Shown piece after piece: positions 16,668 to 24,429 of a stretch of 28,278 nucleotides of DNA. Below the pieces are notes generated by a model that had not been told where the DNA came from, ran no database searches, and worked only from the letters and a program-made list of their open reading frames with translations. The stretch comes from Oleispira sp963933055 (GTDB taxonomy: Bacteria; Pseudomonadota; Gammaproteobacteria; Pseudomonadales; Oceanobacteraceae): assembly GCA_963933055.1 (NCBI GenBank), contig CAWVSY010000047.1, positions 1 through 28,278 on the forward strand, written 5' to 3'. Each line of letters opens with the position of its first letter. Positions within the stretch are counted from its first letter, which is position 1. Both the position numbers and the translations under genes were made by a program.

Positions 16668-16979
16668 CTAATTAAGTTTTAATTTTCTAGAACAGCCAAA
16701 GAGTCCTTCAATAGGTTCTATAGATACTAGAAATTTATCGCTATCATTAACAGATACCACTGACTCGATCAAACGCGCAACTTTCTTTGCGTGCTCCGCA
16801 TCTACGTATATTTCAATTTGGGTATGCTTAATTAAAAGATAGCTATTAGCGTTACTATTACCTGAACTCGCTCCGACACAATGAGTTGAAAAGCCAGAGG
16901 CTGCATAGGCCCTTAATGCTTCCTGTACATCCTTAAGCCTAAGCTCATCAAAAATAGCACTCACTTTTTTAATTTCCAT
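16668..16979 (-). CDS. PII-like signalling protein, copy 2
   Basis: A 103-aa paralogue of the protein at 9473-9811: KVSAIFDELRLKDVQEAL, then a Ser/Gly/Asn-rich loop (GASSGNSNANS), KHTQIEIYVDAEHAKKVARLI, and LVSIEPIEGLF. The fold order is that of PII proteins with a shortened, divergent T-loop. The start is the ATG at 16979 with AAGG six nt upstream; an in-frame TTG at 16985 is less likely. It pairs with the HMA-like gene just downstream, mirroring the PII-like/YHS pair at the other end of the cluster. Ligand and partner are unknown. Confidence 0.75.
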   Translation of the reverse strand: MEIKKVSAIFDELRLKDVQEALRAYAASGFSTHCVGASSGNSNANSYLLIKHTQIEIYVDAEHAKKVARLIESVVSVNDSDKFLVSIEPIEGLFGCSRKLKLN

Positions 16980-17090
16980 ACTCAACCTTAATTAAATATC
17001 AGTTGTAACTGAAAATATCACTTCCATGAGCTATGTCGGAGCCACTTTTAGCAGAAAAGTGAAGATAACAAGGCTATCAAAACTCACGAA

Positions 17091-17399
17091 TTACTTATGG
17101 CTATGACCTTCATACATTTTTCCAGGTACATCACCATTCATATCCATTTTCTCAGTTTTTTTCATGCCTTTCGAATCCATGCTGTGCATTTGATTCATGC
17201 ACTTTTTCATCATTGCTTGAGTCACTGGATCATTCATATCCATTTTTGAATGGTCCATTGTTTTCATCATTTCGCAATTTGCCATCTCAGATCCTTCAGC
17301 GTGCTCTGCTGGATCGTGAGCATGAACGGATGCTACTAGGAACATCATTGGTATTGCTGTTGAGATTACAGACCATTTTGACTTGTTAGTTAATTTCAT
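17091..17399 (-). CDS. Met/His-rich exported protein, probably copper-binding
   Basis: A 102-aa protein with a clear signal peptide (cleavage near VHA, residue 27). The mature part of about 75 residues is full of Met and His: MANCEMMKTMDHSKMDMNDP, KKCMNQMHSMDS, KTEKMDMNG and a C-terminal GHSHK. MDHSKMDM resembles the copper-binding repeats in the multicopper oxidase and CopB here. It is divergent from copR, and the CusR/CopR box at 17549-17564 lies between them, so it is probably copper-induced. No enzymatic fold is apparent; periplasmic copper sequestration is inferred. Confidence 0.75.
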   Translation of the reverse strand: MKLTNKSKWSVISTAIPMMFLVASVHAHDPAEHAEGSEMANCEMMKTMDHSKMDMNDPVTQAMMKKCMNQMHSMDSKGMKKTEKMDMNGDVPGKMYEGHSHK

Positions 17400-17548
17400 T
17401 TTCTTTCCCTTTTGTTTTTCATTTTATTTGTTGATAGCCTAGCTTACTCTACACCCTAGATACAAAGGTACTGACACCGAGATGACTAGAGAACCTAAAG
17501 ACTAAATTCAGCTTACCCCCATATAACTGTCCTAAAGATGACTGCAGC

Positions 17549-17564
17549 ATTACAAAAATGTCAT
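17549..17564. promoter_or_regulatory. CusR/CopR box in the divergent promoter region of copRS
   Basis: ATTACAAAAATGTCAT is nearly the same as the box at 4162-4177 and shares the following ATT. It lies between the Met/His-rich exported gene (minus) and the response regulator gene (plus). TATACT sequences at 17591-17596 and 17598-17603 are candidate -10 elements for the regulator, giving probable autoregulation. Confidence 0.7.
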
Positions 17565-17673
17565 ATTCATGTAATCTAACTGACAGTTCTTATACTCTAT
17601 ACTCATTCTTTAGCATCACGTCTAAAGAGCTCCTTATTTGAAGAACCCTTGCCTAGAGATTAGCGGACCTAAA

Positions 17674-18354
17674 ATGAAATTATTAGTCGTAGAAGATGAG
17701 ATTAAAACGGGACAATACCTTAAGAAGGGGCTTTATGAAGCTGGATTAATTGTGGATCTAGCGTGCACCGGCATGGACGGTCACCACCAAGCAGTTACCG
17801 AAAAATATGACCTCATTATTCTAGACGTAATGCTGCCTGACATTGATGGCTGGCACATATTAAAAACCCTGCGCAGCAATGGAGATTTAACCCCCGTTCT
17901 ATTTTTAAGCGCCAAAGATAGCACCGAGGATAAGGTTAAAGGCTTAGAGCTAGGGGCCGATGATTACCTTGCCAAGCCCTTCGTATTCGCTGAACTGTTA
18001 GCAAGAGTAAGAACGCTACTAAGGCGCGGCATACCCAATCAAGAGCTTGATACATTAACCATTGCCAATATGACTCTCGACCTCAAACGCCGCTCTGCAA
18101 TAAGAGAGGGTCAACGAATTAACTTAACCAATAAAGAGTTTTCGTTGCTCGAGCTATTATTAAGAAGACAAGGCGAGGTATTACCGAGATCGCTTATAGC
18201 GTCCCAAGTTTGGGATATGAATTTTGATAGTGATACCAATGTAATCGATGTCGCCATTCGAAGGTTACGCTCAAAGATAGACTCCAACTTTCAGCCGAAA
18301 TTAATACATACCGTTCGTGGCATGGGCTATGTCCTTGAGGCATACAATGAGTAA
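17674..18354 (+). CDS. cusR: Copper-responsive OmpR-family response regulator (CusR/CopR)
   Basis: A 226-aa response regulator. The receiver domain (1-120) has the acidic pair Glu7-Asp8, phosphoacceptor Asp51 (LIILDVMLPD), Ser79 and Lys101 (KPF). The C-terminal winged helix (about 130-223) has the OmpR pattern LTNKEFSLLELLL and VDVAIRRLRSKID-type recognition helix ending in VRGMGYVL. Length and sequence style match CusR, CopR and PcoR. The ATG at 17674 gives the normal N-terminus (MKLLVVEDE); a TTG 36 nt upstream would add unrelated residues. It overlaps the sensor kinase gene by 8 nt. A matching binding box lies upstream and before the CopAB unit. Confidence 0.93.
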   Translation: MKLLVVEDEIKTGQYLKKGLYEAGLIVDLACTGMDGHHQAVTEKYDLIILDVMLPDIDGWHILKTLRSNGDLTPVLFLSAKDSTEDKVKGLELGADDYLAKPFVFAELLARVRTLLRRGIPNQELDTLTIANMTLDLKRRSAIREGQRINLTNKEFSLLELLLRRQGEVLPRSLIASQVWDMNFDSDTNVIDVAIRRLRSKIDSNFQPKLIHTVRGMGYVLEAYNE

Positions 18355-19798
18355 TAAAGCCTCCAGTAACAAAACAAGAAGACCCATGTCTCTTGTCATG
18401 AATGTGACGATTAGAGTGGGCATAATAATATCCTTATGCTTCATCGCACTTGGCTTTGCCGTACAGCAATCGATCCACCATCATTTTTTAGAGCAAGATG
18501 CCGATGAGCTTCACGTTATTGAGACGACCGTGAAAAGTGCACTTAACCAAGCCATTAACGGTTCAGATAATCCGTTATTGAGCCGCGAAGAGTTGAAAGT
18601 CTATTTAGAGAATACAATCTCAGGGCATCACGGTGTCTATTTTGCAGTTTTTGATCATGCGCAGCAGCTACTTTATAAAAATGGCGAGCTTGATTTTCAA
18701 CCCTTAATCGATAACAACCACATCAATAAATCAGTGACACCTAAGACGTTATATTCTTGGGATACCCCAGATCATAACTATTGGGGAACTCTGCTTGCGA
18801 CTAAACTCTACTCAAGTGACCCTAAAAAAACATGGATCATCGCGGTAGCGGCACAAACTGATTTTCATCATTCATTTATGACCACTTTTTTTAGAACGCT
18901 CTGGTCTTTAATGGTTCTTGCCAGCTTATTAACAACGTTTGCCGCTTGGCTCGCCATTCGAAACGGACATAGAACCTTACATCAAATAAGCACAGAAATT
19001 AAAAGCATTACCTCCGAGCAATTAAATCGTCGTTTAAATACTCATAACATTCCGCCAGAATTGCTTGAACTGGTTGAATCTTTTAATACCATGATCACCT
19101 CCATGGACTCTGTCTTTCAAAAACTGTCACACTTTTCTGCCGATATTGCCCACGAACTTCGCACACCGATAACCAACCTTTCAACACAAACACAAGTGGC
19201 ACTGAATCAAGCTAGGTCAACGGCAGAATATCAAGAAATACTCTATTCCAATCTAGAAGAATACAATCGACTTAACACGATTGTCAGAGACATGCTGTGG
19301 CTAGCTAAAACAGACAACAATATTTTAACGCTAGAAAAAACAGAACTGGATATTAAGAAGGAAGTTGAAAACTTATTTGATTATTTTGAAGCTTGGGCAG
19401 AAGAACAAAGTATCAGCTTAAAAGTACAAGGCGATACATTAAACATTCAAGCCGATAAAAACTTAATTCAACGAGCACTAAGCAATCTTTTAACCAATGC
19501 CATACGTCATGCGTCACCCAATACCGCTGTTACCATAATATTAGAGAATACTGAAAATACGGTTCACATTACAGTTGAAAACATAGGACCTATAATTCCA
19601 GATGAGCACATCGATCGCATCTTTGACCGTTTTTATCGCATAGATCCTTCTAGACAGCGCCGCTTTTTAAACGAAGGCATTGGCCTTGGACTATCCATTG
19701 TGAAATCGATCGTGCAAGCTCATAAAGGCAGCATAAATGTCACCTCTGGTAATGACATAACTCGTTTCACTCTTTCACTGCCTTATGAATCGATTTAA
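18347..19798 (+). CDS. cusS: Heavy-metal sensor histidine kinase (CusS/CopS)
   Basis: A 483-aa inner membrane kinase. Two transmembrane helices (about residues 21-41 and 184-204) flank a periplasmic sensor loop of about 140 residues with several His. Then come a HAMP segment, the H-box FSADIAHELRTPITNL with His269, the N-box NLLTNAIRHA (Asn384), the F-box FDRFYRIDPSRQR and the G-box GIGLGLSIVKSI (444-455). The H-box FSADIAHELRTP and kinase length are typical of the CusS group. The ATG at 18347 overlaps the end of the regulator gene; an in-frame ATG 30 nt earlier is possible. It should sense periplasmic Cu+ or Ag+ and phosphorylate the adjacent regulator. Confidence 0.92.
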   Translation: MSNKASSNKTRRPMSLVMNVTIRVGIIISLCFIALGFAVQQSIHHHFLEQDADELHVIETTVKSALNQAINGSDNPLLSREELKVYLENTISGHHGVYFAVFDHAQQLLYKNGELDFQPLIDNNHINKSVTPKTLYSWDTPDHNYWGTLLATKLYSSDPKKTWIIAVAAQTDFHHSFMTTFFRTLWSLMVLASLLTTFAAWLAIRNGHRTLHQISTEIKSITSEQLNRRLNTHNIPPELLELVESFNTMITSMDSVFQKLSHFSADIAHELRTPITNLSTQTQVALNQARSTAEYQEILYSNLEEYNRLNTIVRDMLWLAKTDNNILTLEKTELDIKKEVENLFDYFEAWAEEQSISLKVQGDTLNIQADKNLIQRALSNLLTNAIRHASPNTAVTIILENTENTVHITVENIGPIIPDEHIDRIFDRFYRIDPSRQRRFLNEGIGLGLSIVKSIVQAHKGSINVTSGNDITRFTLSLPYESI

Positions 19799-19841
19799 TT
19801 CTAATAACTGAATTCCATAATTTAATAACAGACACAAAAAA

Positions 19842-19869
19842 ACCGCATTCATATTGCTATGAATGCGGT
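19842..19869 (+). terminator. Rho-independent terminator after cusRS
   Basis: A perfect 12-bp stem, ACCGCATTCATA with TATGAATGCGGT, closes a TTGC loop 44 nt after the kinase stop. A run of A precedes it and a T-rich tract (CCTTTT) follows, so it could work in both directions. It marks the end of the copper island. Confidence 0.85.
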
Positions 19870-19916
19870 GCCTTTTAGAAAAGCTAAACGCGATCTCTAA
19901 GCTCTAGTCATAGACT

Positions 19917-20034
19917 AGTTAGTGCCCATCCAGAAACAGACAAGCTATTGAATAGTAAGAGAAATTAATAAACAATCCTCTTGTATGTGTTAGGTTAATT
20001 TCGCCAAAAACAAATCTAATCAAGAGGATTACGC
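19917..20034 (+). other. Probable left end of a decayed ISNCY-like element, with ribosome-site hairpin
   Basis: This stretch leads into the transposase remnant. AATCCTCTTG (19974-19983) is an exact inverse of CAAGAGGATT (20021-20030); the second arm contains the AAGAGGA ribosome site of the transposase, so the hairpin could hide it. TTAGTGCCCATCCAGAAAC near 19919 may be the element's terminus. The boundary is inferred; no matching right end was found. Confidence 0.4.
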
Positions 20035-20590
20035 ATGCGAGAAACCCGCGTAGCGCAGGCCAGTATATTTGAAAATACTCACAACACGAGTTCGGTAAGC
20101 AACTGAAACAACTTTCAACGATTTTGGATCATTATCCTGAAATACTCAACTTAATTTCAAATGACTTAATCGATTCTTCGTGTAAAAAGGTTGGCCGCAA
20201 TAGTTTAGCCGTCGAAACAGTTTTTCGTTGCCTTTTATTAAAGCAACAATTACGTTGCAGTTATGAACCGTTGGCTTTTCTCTTATCTGACTCTCCAAGC
20301 TACGCGCCTTCACTCGACTGCCTGAACTGTATGCACTAGTCGGTCAGGACTACAATCTGTTATCCGTATAATAAAACCAGAAACGTTAGAAAGCATTGTC
20401 TATGATGAAATTATAAGTGGTGCACTTCTATTTTGAATCAGGGCATCACATTATTGCTGTTAACTTTCTTAAAGAAGGCACTATCTCTCTAGACAAAATA
20501 CGCATCGATAGCACGGTGGTAAAAAGCAATATCACTCAGCCCAGCGACAGTCAGTTACTCAATGATAGTGTCAGAGTTCTGAGGTTTTAA
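20035..20590 (+). pseudogene. ISNCY-type transposase remnant, frameshifted and truncated
   Basis: The reading starts MRETRVAQASIFEN, then after a frameshift near 20078 continues HEFGKQLKQLSTILDHYPEI and FRCLLLKQQLRCSYEPLAFLL. It shifts again near 20300 to RAFTRLPEL, again near 20350 to LQSVIRIIKPETLESIV, and after another break gives KIRIDSTVVKSNI and PSDSQLLNDSVRVL. These segments, in this order, match the N-terminal third of the transposase family usually annotated ISNCY (MRETR start, LLKQ, PETWEAI, RIDST with the first catalytic Asp, PSDS-LL-D-VRVL). The C-terminal two thirds are missing. At least four frameshifts make it certainly dead. Confidence 0.8.
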
Positions 20591-20911
20591 TCTGGCTAAA
20601 ATGTAATTAAGGGGATGACATCATTCAAACACCCAACCTCTAATTTTAGAGTAACTTCTATCATTCTAAAAACACAAAAAAGGTTTATTCTTAAGTTTTT
20701 TCGTAGATAAATGAGTAAATTAAGTTGTCGGAACTTGGTGGTTATATGGGCACTAGTTAAATATCTCGATCATGCGATTATTTAAATTAGACGTAAAAAT
20801 ACTTTCACCGCGGTATACGATTTTTCCACGATGGTCATATCATAAGCAAGAAAATTAAGTGAGCAAAAAGTAGAGTGCTGGATAACGATTCAGCTCTAGC
20901 GAATCAATTCA
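20591..20911. other. Non-coding stretch without recognised content
   Basis: About 320 A+T-rich bases between the truncated transposase and the DUF2971 remnant. Stops are frequent in all frames and I see no RNA gene, terminator or known repeat in it. Confidence 0.5.
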
Positions 20912-21333
20912 TCAAACAACCAATGAATACTCATCTATAGGCAAAGACCTCCCTTTCATACCAAGGCACCGCAAGAAATACGAGGTTCGCCCTTCTATAG
21001 ATGGGCAGCGTTTTACCTCTCTATAGTATTGAAGAGTAACGAGGTCTAATTTTCCTGTGTTTTTTGAAATTTCTATAACATTTAGGAGGAGGATCGATTT
21101 TACCATCATCATTCATAATCAAAGAGTCTATACGCTCCTTACGATATAAAACACGTTTAAGGGTATTAACTCCATGTCTCCCGATGCGTTTGCGGAGCAG
21201 AAAGGATGCGTAATGTCGAATTTAATACAGAGGCCTTTATGATCAGCGGCATAATGCGACCACATTAGAATATTATCAGGCGTTTCAGTTAGAGATATCA
21301 CACCAAAGTTATCAAATCTAGAATCATTTCTCT
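20912..21333 (-). pseudogene. DUF2971-domain protein remnant, frameshifted
   Basis: Starting near 21325 on the minus strand the frame gives RFDNFGVISLTETPDNILM, directly followed by WSHYAADHKGLCIKFDI. This is the DUF2971 signature (serine/leucine-rich strand, then MWSHYA-x-HKG-x-C-x-x-FD). The frame stops at about 21143. A neighbouring frame continues with LKRVLYRKERIDSLIMNDDG, in the place where DUF2971 proteins have a V-x-Y strand, and a third frame stays open from 21112 to 20912. The true start is missing (a stop lies upstream at about 21336). It is a decayed gene fragment; DUF2971 genes are common in accessory islands and have no settled function. Confidence 0.6.
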
Positions 21334-21338
21334 ATATG

Positions 21339-21386
21339 ACACTGCCTACTATAACTGGTAGACAGTGTTATGCATTAATAACACTG
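21339..21386. repeat. Overlapping inverted repeats that can form alternative hairpins
   Basis: ACACTGCCTAC (21339-21349) can pair with GTAGACAGTGT (21358-21368) with one mismatch. The second arm can instead pair downstream: CAGTGTTAT (21363-21371) with ATAACACTG (21378-21386), which is perfect. Its role is unknown; it sits just before the 45-bp direct repeat. Confidence 0.55.
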
Positions 21387-21402
21387 CTTTAGAGTAACAA
21401 TG

Positions 21403-21447
21403 TGCTCAAATTATCTAGGCCTTTGTTCACTTAGTGCCTGTCTGCAC
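21403..21447 (+). repeat. 45-bp direct repeat, copy 1
   Basis: This stretch matches 23869-23913 at 39 of 45 positions. The conserved right half contains TCACTTAGTGCCTGTC followed by one variable base and GCAC. The two copies bracket about 2.4 kb of decayed accessory DNA. Confidence 0.8.
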
Positions 21448-21456
21448 CAATTAGAT

Positions 21457-21903
21457 TCACAAATTTGTTAAGTATTTCTTAAGTTCTACTGTGCCAAGAG
21501 TCTTAGTTGACTCAATAACCAAATCCCCCTGGCCCTTCATAATAATTATCTTAAATTCATTATCTTTTAATATTAATTCGGCTTCTTCAATACTTGTATA
21601 GTAACCAGAACTATCAATATTAGCTGCATTAGCTATTACCAATAAATATCCATATTCTTCAGCGTCAAAAGCATTTATACCTTTCAACTGGGACATAAAT
21701 AAAGGCGATTTAATATCATTTGTGGCTAATACAATTATTGTCGGAAATGAATCCAAATTGTAATTTTTCTTTATTATTTTTCCTGCACTAGAAGATTCAT
21801 ACGCAATTCCTTGAGTATCATGAAACAAGATACTGTTAACAGTAGTTTGAGTTGTGCATGCCATAGTTAATAACAAAACAACTAATACGATCAGTTTATA
21901 CAT
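21457..21903 (-). CDS. Lipoprotein of unknown function, possible immunity protein
   Basis: A 148-aa protein with a lipoprotein signal (LLLTMAC, Cys16). The mature part has an alternating beta/alpha pattern: FPTIIVLATND, YGYLLVIANAANID, EFKIIIMKGQGDLVIEST and a last helix ELKKYLTNL. This is vaguely thioredoxin-like (similar in rhythm to DUF4174), but without a CxxC. I do not recognise the family. It starts 7 nt after the stop of an L,D-transpeptidase-like gene on the same strand, the usual position for a periplasmic immunity protein to a cell-wall-targeting effector. That role is inferred from order and localisation only. The gene itself looks intact and A+T-rich. Confidence 0.6.
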   Translation of the reverse strand: MYKLIVLVVLLLTMACTTQTTVNSILFHDTQGIAYESSSAGKIIKKNYNLDSFPTIIVLATNDIKSPLFMSQLKGINAFDAEEYGYLLVIANAANIDSSGYYTSIEEAELILKDNEFKIIIMKGQGDLVIESTKTLGTVELKKYLTNL

Positions 21904-21910
21904 GTAGGAC

Positions 21911-22294
21911 CTATATGACCTGTAAAGTTAGTAACGCACTTGGTTCTGTCTGCTTCACTGCATTATGAAAGCTTCGCGCATTAGTATCTGTAATCCCAAT
22001 GCACCCTAAAGTTCCAGGTTTATTGCCATCGGGGTGAATGCCAAGTCGACCTCCAGTTTTACCACGGTTAGTTTTAAACTTTGGGAAAATAGGTACGAAA
22101 AAGCCCTTGCCAGTTTTATCCTGATACGGAACATCTACTTTATTTGTATATTCAGTGATCTCTCTTCGAGCAATATCATAAAGTCCTATAGGAAGCGGGC
22201 CATCGCCAAAAGGGCCGCTAACGGCTCCCCATGTTAGGTTTTTAGCAGGCCACGAAAGAATTTTTTCTCTTCAGTTAAAACTTAAATCTGCCAT
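21911..22294 (-). pseudogene. L,D-transpeptidase-like effector gene with a premature stop
   Basis: From the ATG at 22294 the frame reads MADLSFN, then TGA at codon 8, then continues openly for 119 codons: REKILSWPAKNLTWGAVSG, FGDGPLPIGLYDI, FVPIFPKFKTNRGKTGG, and RLGIHPDGNKPGTLGCIGI before the stop at 21911. The HPDG to GTLGCIG segment holds the His and Cys of YkuD/DUF2778-like L,D-transpeptidase domains, the family that includes the type VI effector Tlde1. Length (127 codons) and absence of a signal peptide fit a small secreted effector. The early TGA probably replaces a Trp codon (TGG), so the gene looks inactivated by a single base change. No good start codon follows the stop closely. Confidence 0.6.
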
Positions 22295-22572
22295 GAAAAT
22301 TATTTCTAGTTTAATTGCTTTATACTAAGCGACAAGTTACCGGACCTTGCTTTTCATGTTACCGACACAGCCCATTGTGTACGCCCAGCATAGACATGAA
22401 TTAATGAGGTAACAGTTCTCTACGAGTGCAGCACCACACTTAGCGATTTTAATGCCACAATTAGATGTTAACTGCTAGCGAATGACAAGAGCTCAAAAGG
22501 AAGTCGTTAGGAAAACAAGAACAACGCATTAGATGATTATGCAAGTAGCTAAGACGTTATTCTGAATAGCCC

Positions 22573-22644
22573 AATCAACTAATCAACTAATCAACTAATC
22601 AACTAATCAACTAATCGTCTAATCGTCTAATCGTCTAATCGACT
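22573..22644. repeat. 8-bp tandem repeat, nine units
   Basis: Five AATCAACT units (22573-22612) are followed by three AATCGTCT units (22613-22636) and one AATCGACT (22637-22644). The change of the two central bases in a block suggests successive amplifications. It lies in non-coding DNA upstream of the effector pseudogene. It is not a CRISPR: there are no spacers. Confidence 0.95.
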
Positions 22645-23868
22645 GATTATAAATCACCACTTGCTAAAGGCTGATAATTAATATTTTAGGGTAGGTCATT
22701 TGGTTATTAATCTTTCAAGATTATTGATCTAGGCATGGTGGAAGAACTATTACGCATTGGCTTGAAGTCCTCAGCAGAGTCAGGTTAAGTTATAATTGGC
22801 TAGCGCAGGGGCCACAGAAACAAATTACACTGCCAAAGATTGATGATGTCCGCCACCGACTTTCAACTCGAAGATCCTCACATGGCCATATGCAGGGAAT
22901 CGAGAAGGCAATTAAAATACCGATTGTTTGTATTATTGTCGGGACCGATGGGATGATCGCCGATGAAGCCATAAAGGGATTGCCGACTGTAATGCTTCAA
23001 GTTTTAGAGTGAAACAGTAAAAAACCAGACATATGTTTTTCATCGACAATTGCCTCAGCTTTTTTGTATTTAAAGGTAACATACCAATATTATTATTTAA
23101 TTAGAGATATTATCATTTATTTGTTTGGGTTCTCATTTAATATGGGGCCTTACACCTATTAACCAATTTTTATGTAGATTGTGAATCACTGAGAAAAGTC
23201 CAGAAGCGGCTTGATACATCTATTATTTTTACATTAAAGCTAGTGTATCCAGTTCAATCTCACCATTAACATCCTGACCGCATCGTATACGAGCAGGATG
23301 CTTTCAAATACTTGGAAGCCTTATAGACTCCCACCAACACATTTAAGCTCAGGTACGAAGGAAACAGCCTTGTCGATGAAATTTCTCTTGTGTGGAAAGA
23401 ACATATTAATTACTGGTCATGCAGGATTTGCAGCGAGTACGATAAGATTAATAAGCTCAGGTAGAAACTCGATAAAAACAAGTTGGGATTGACAAGGTTA
23501 AGATTTAGCAGCATAGTCGAGGTTAGGTCGCCCGATACCTGCCGCGTGCCTCGATGGTGAACAGGGCCTTTTCAATTCGTTTGTCCTAATGCTGGTAGCA
23601 TTTAGCGGTAACGCACGCGCCGTTTATGCCAGTATTGGTGCAAGCACCTATACTACTGCATAATTTTATCAGACACACTTCTGGGGTCTGACGAAAGCCC
23701 ACAGCCGTAAACTAATTCCAAAGTAGCCAGCTTCATTCCGAATGTTTTCACTCATCAATTACTAGGCTAACGAAAGAAAGGCCCTAGGCTTGGAATATAC
23801 ACTCTTAGCTTATTAAAATGAAACAAACTCACACTAATTGAAGTATAGGTAATAAAATCGAGACAATT
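22645..23868. other. Long stretch with no convincing gene
   Basis: About 1.2 kb in which only short reading frames occur. On the plus strand, frames such as one ending KGLPTVMLQVLE at about 23012, and one interrupted by two stops from about 23276 (HPDRIVYEQDAFKYLEAL, then RYEGNSLVDEISLVWKEH), have protein-like composition and may be gene relics, but I recognise no family. No tRNA, terminator or IS end was seen. Confidence 0.5.
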
Positions 23869-23913
23869 TGCTCAAGTTATCTAGTTTTTTGCTCACTTAG
23901 TGCCTGTCCGCAC
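23869..23913 (+). repeat. 45-bp direct repeat, copy 2
   Basis: This is the partner of 21403-21447 (39 of 45 identical). In this copy TGCTCA occurs twice, 21 nt apart, and the palindromic core CACTTAGTG is kept. The core TCACTTAGTGC occurs once more at 24254-24264 without the rest of the repeat. Confidence 0.8.
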
Positions 23914-23949
23914 ATTGTGTTAGTGAGATAGCATTGGAACAATTGATTA

Positions 23950-24192
23950 TTATTTAGATTTTTTCATTAAGATTTTAAGTGTTTCAGCAGGGTTCATTTC
24001 AAGCGCTTCGCAGTATTGTACAAATTGAAAAATATCGAGTTTTCGCTGATTTGCTTCTACTTTTTGCACAAAGCTATGCGGCTCTTTAATTATCTCACCC
24101 AAATCTCGCATGCTTAAGCCAAGGGCTAGGCGGCGTTCTTTGAAGATTAAATTAAGCTTATTGTACTTTTCTGATGTGATTGCTTTGTTCAT
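23950..24192 (-). CDS. XRE-family transcriptional regulator
   Basis: An 80-aa single-domain helix-turn-helix protein. The Xre/Cro-C1 pattern is clear: IFKERRLALGLSMRDLGEII, then a recognition helix around EPHSFVQKVEANQRKLDIFQF, and the closing YCEALEMNPAETLKIL. Size and pattern are those of small repressors and of controller proteins of restriction systems. It is divergent from the three-gene operon at 24430-26913. A palindrome (24221-24237) lies 28 nt upstream of its start, so it probably represses itself and may control the operon. Confidence 0.85.
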   Translation of the reverse strand: MNKAITSEKYNKLNLIFKERRLALGLSMRDLGEIIKEPHSFVQKVEANQRKLDIFQFVQYCEALEMNPAETLKILMKKSK

Positions 24193-24220
24193 TGTACCAG
24201 AATAAGTTACATGCTACGAT

Positions 24221-24237
24221 GTACCCTTAAAGGGTAC
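24221..24237. promoter_or_regulatory. Palindromic operator between the XRE gene and the helicase operon
   Basis: GTACCCTT and AAGGGTAC are perfect 8-bp inverted arms around one A. The position, 28 nt before the XRE start in the divergent intergenic region, fits an operator for that regulator. A half-site-like GTACC recurs at 24194-24198. Confidence 0.65.
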
Positions 24238-24429
24238 GGCACGGATATTAAAATCACTTAGTGCGCATGGAGCAACTTCAAGAACGGACTTCTCGGTGTG
24301 TATTGATTCTCTGAAAGGCAGCGATGCTATTTCATAATTGGTAACAACTGAGATTCGCTCATTATCTAAAGCTAGGGGATTTAAGGGTTATTCCGTGATA
24401 ACTCTTTTTTAAACACTTAGAGCTTAATA

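Noticed and set aside
20912..21112. 66-aa minus-strand frame as an intact small gene
   Set aside because: It lies within the decayed DUF2971 gene and its start has no support, so it is treated as part of the pseudogene.
21363..21447. Integron attC site (GTTATGC-like sequence near the 45-bp repeat)
   Set aside because: No paired R' and R'' boxes with the required spacing and no integrase gene; the resemblance is short.
22573..22644. CRISPR array
   Set aside because: Units are 8 bp and contiguous with no spacers, and no cas genes are nearby.
22790..22972. 60-aa minus-strand frame
   Set aside because: No ribosome site, no domain, and the opposite strand looks at least as protein-like; probably chance.
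23298..23492. 64-aa plus-strand frame
   Set aside because: No ribosome site or family; a neighbouring frame with two stops looks more like an old gene.
23520..23660. Tn3-like transposase fragment on the minus strand (KRIEKALFTIEARGRYR)
   Set aside because: Only a few residues resemble the family and no catalytic motif follows.
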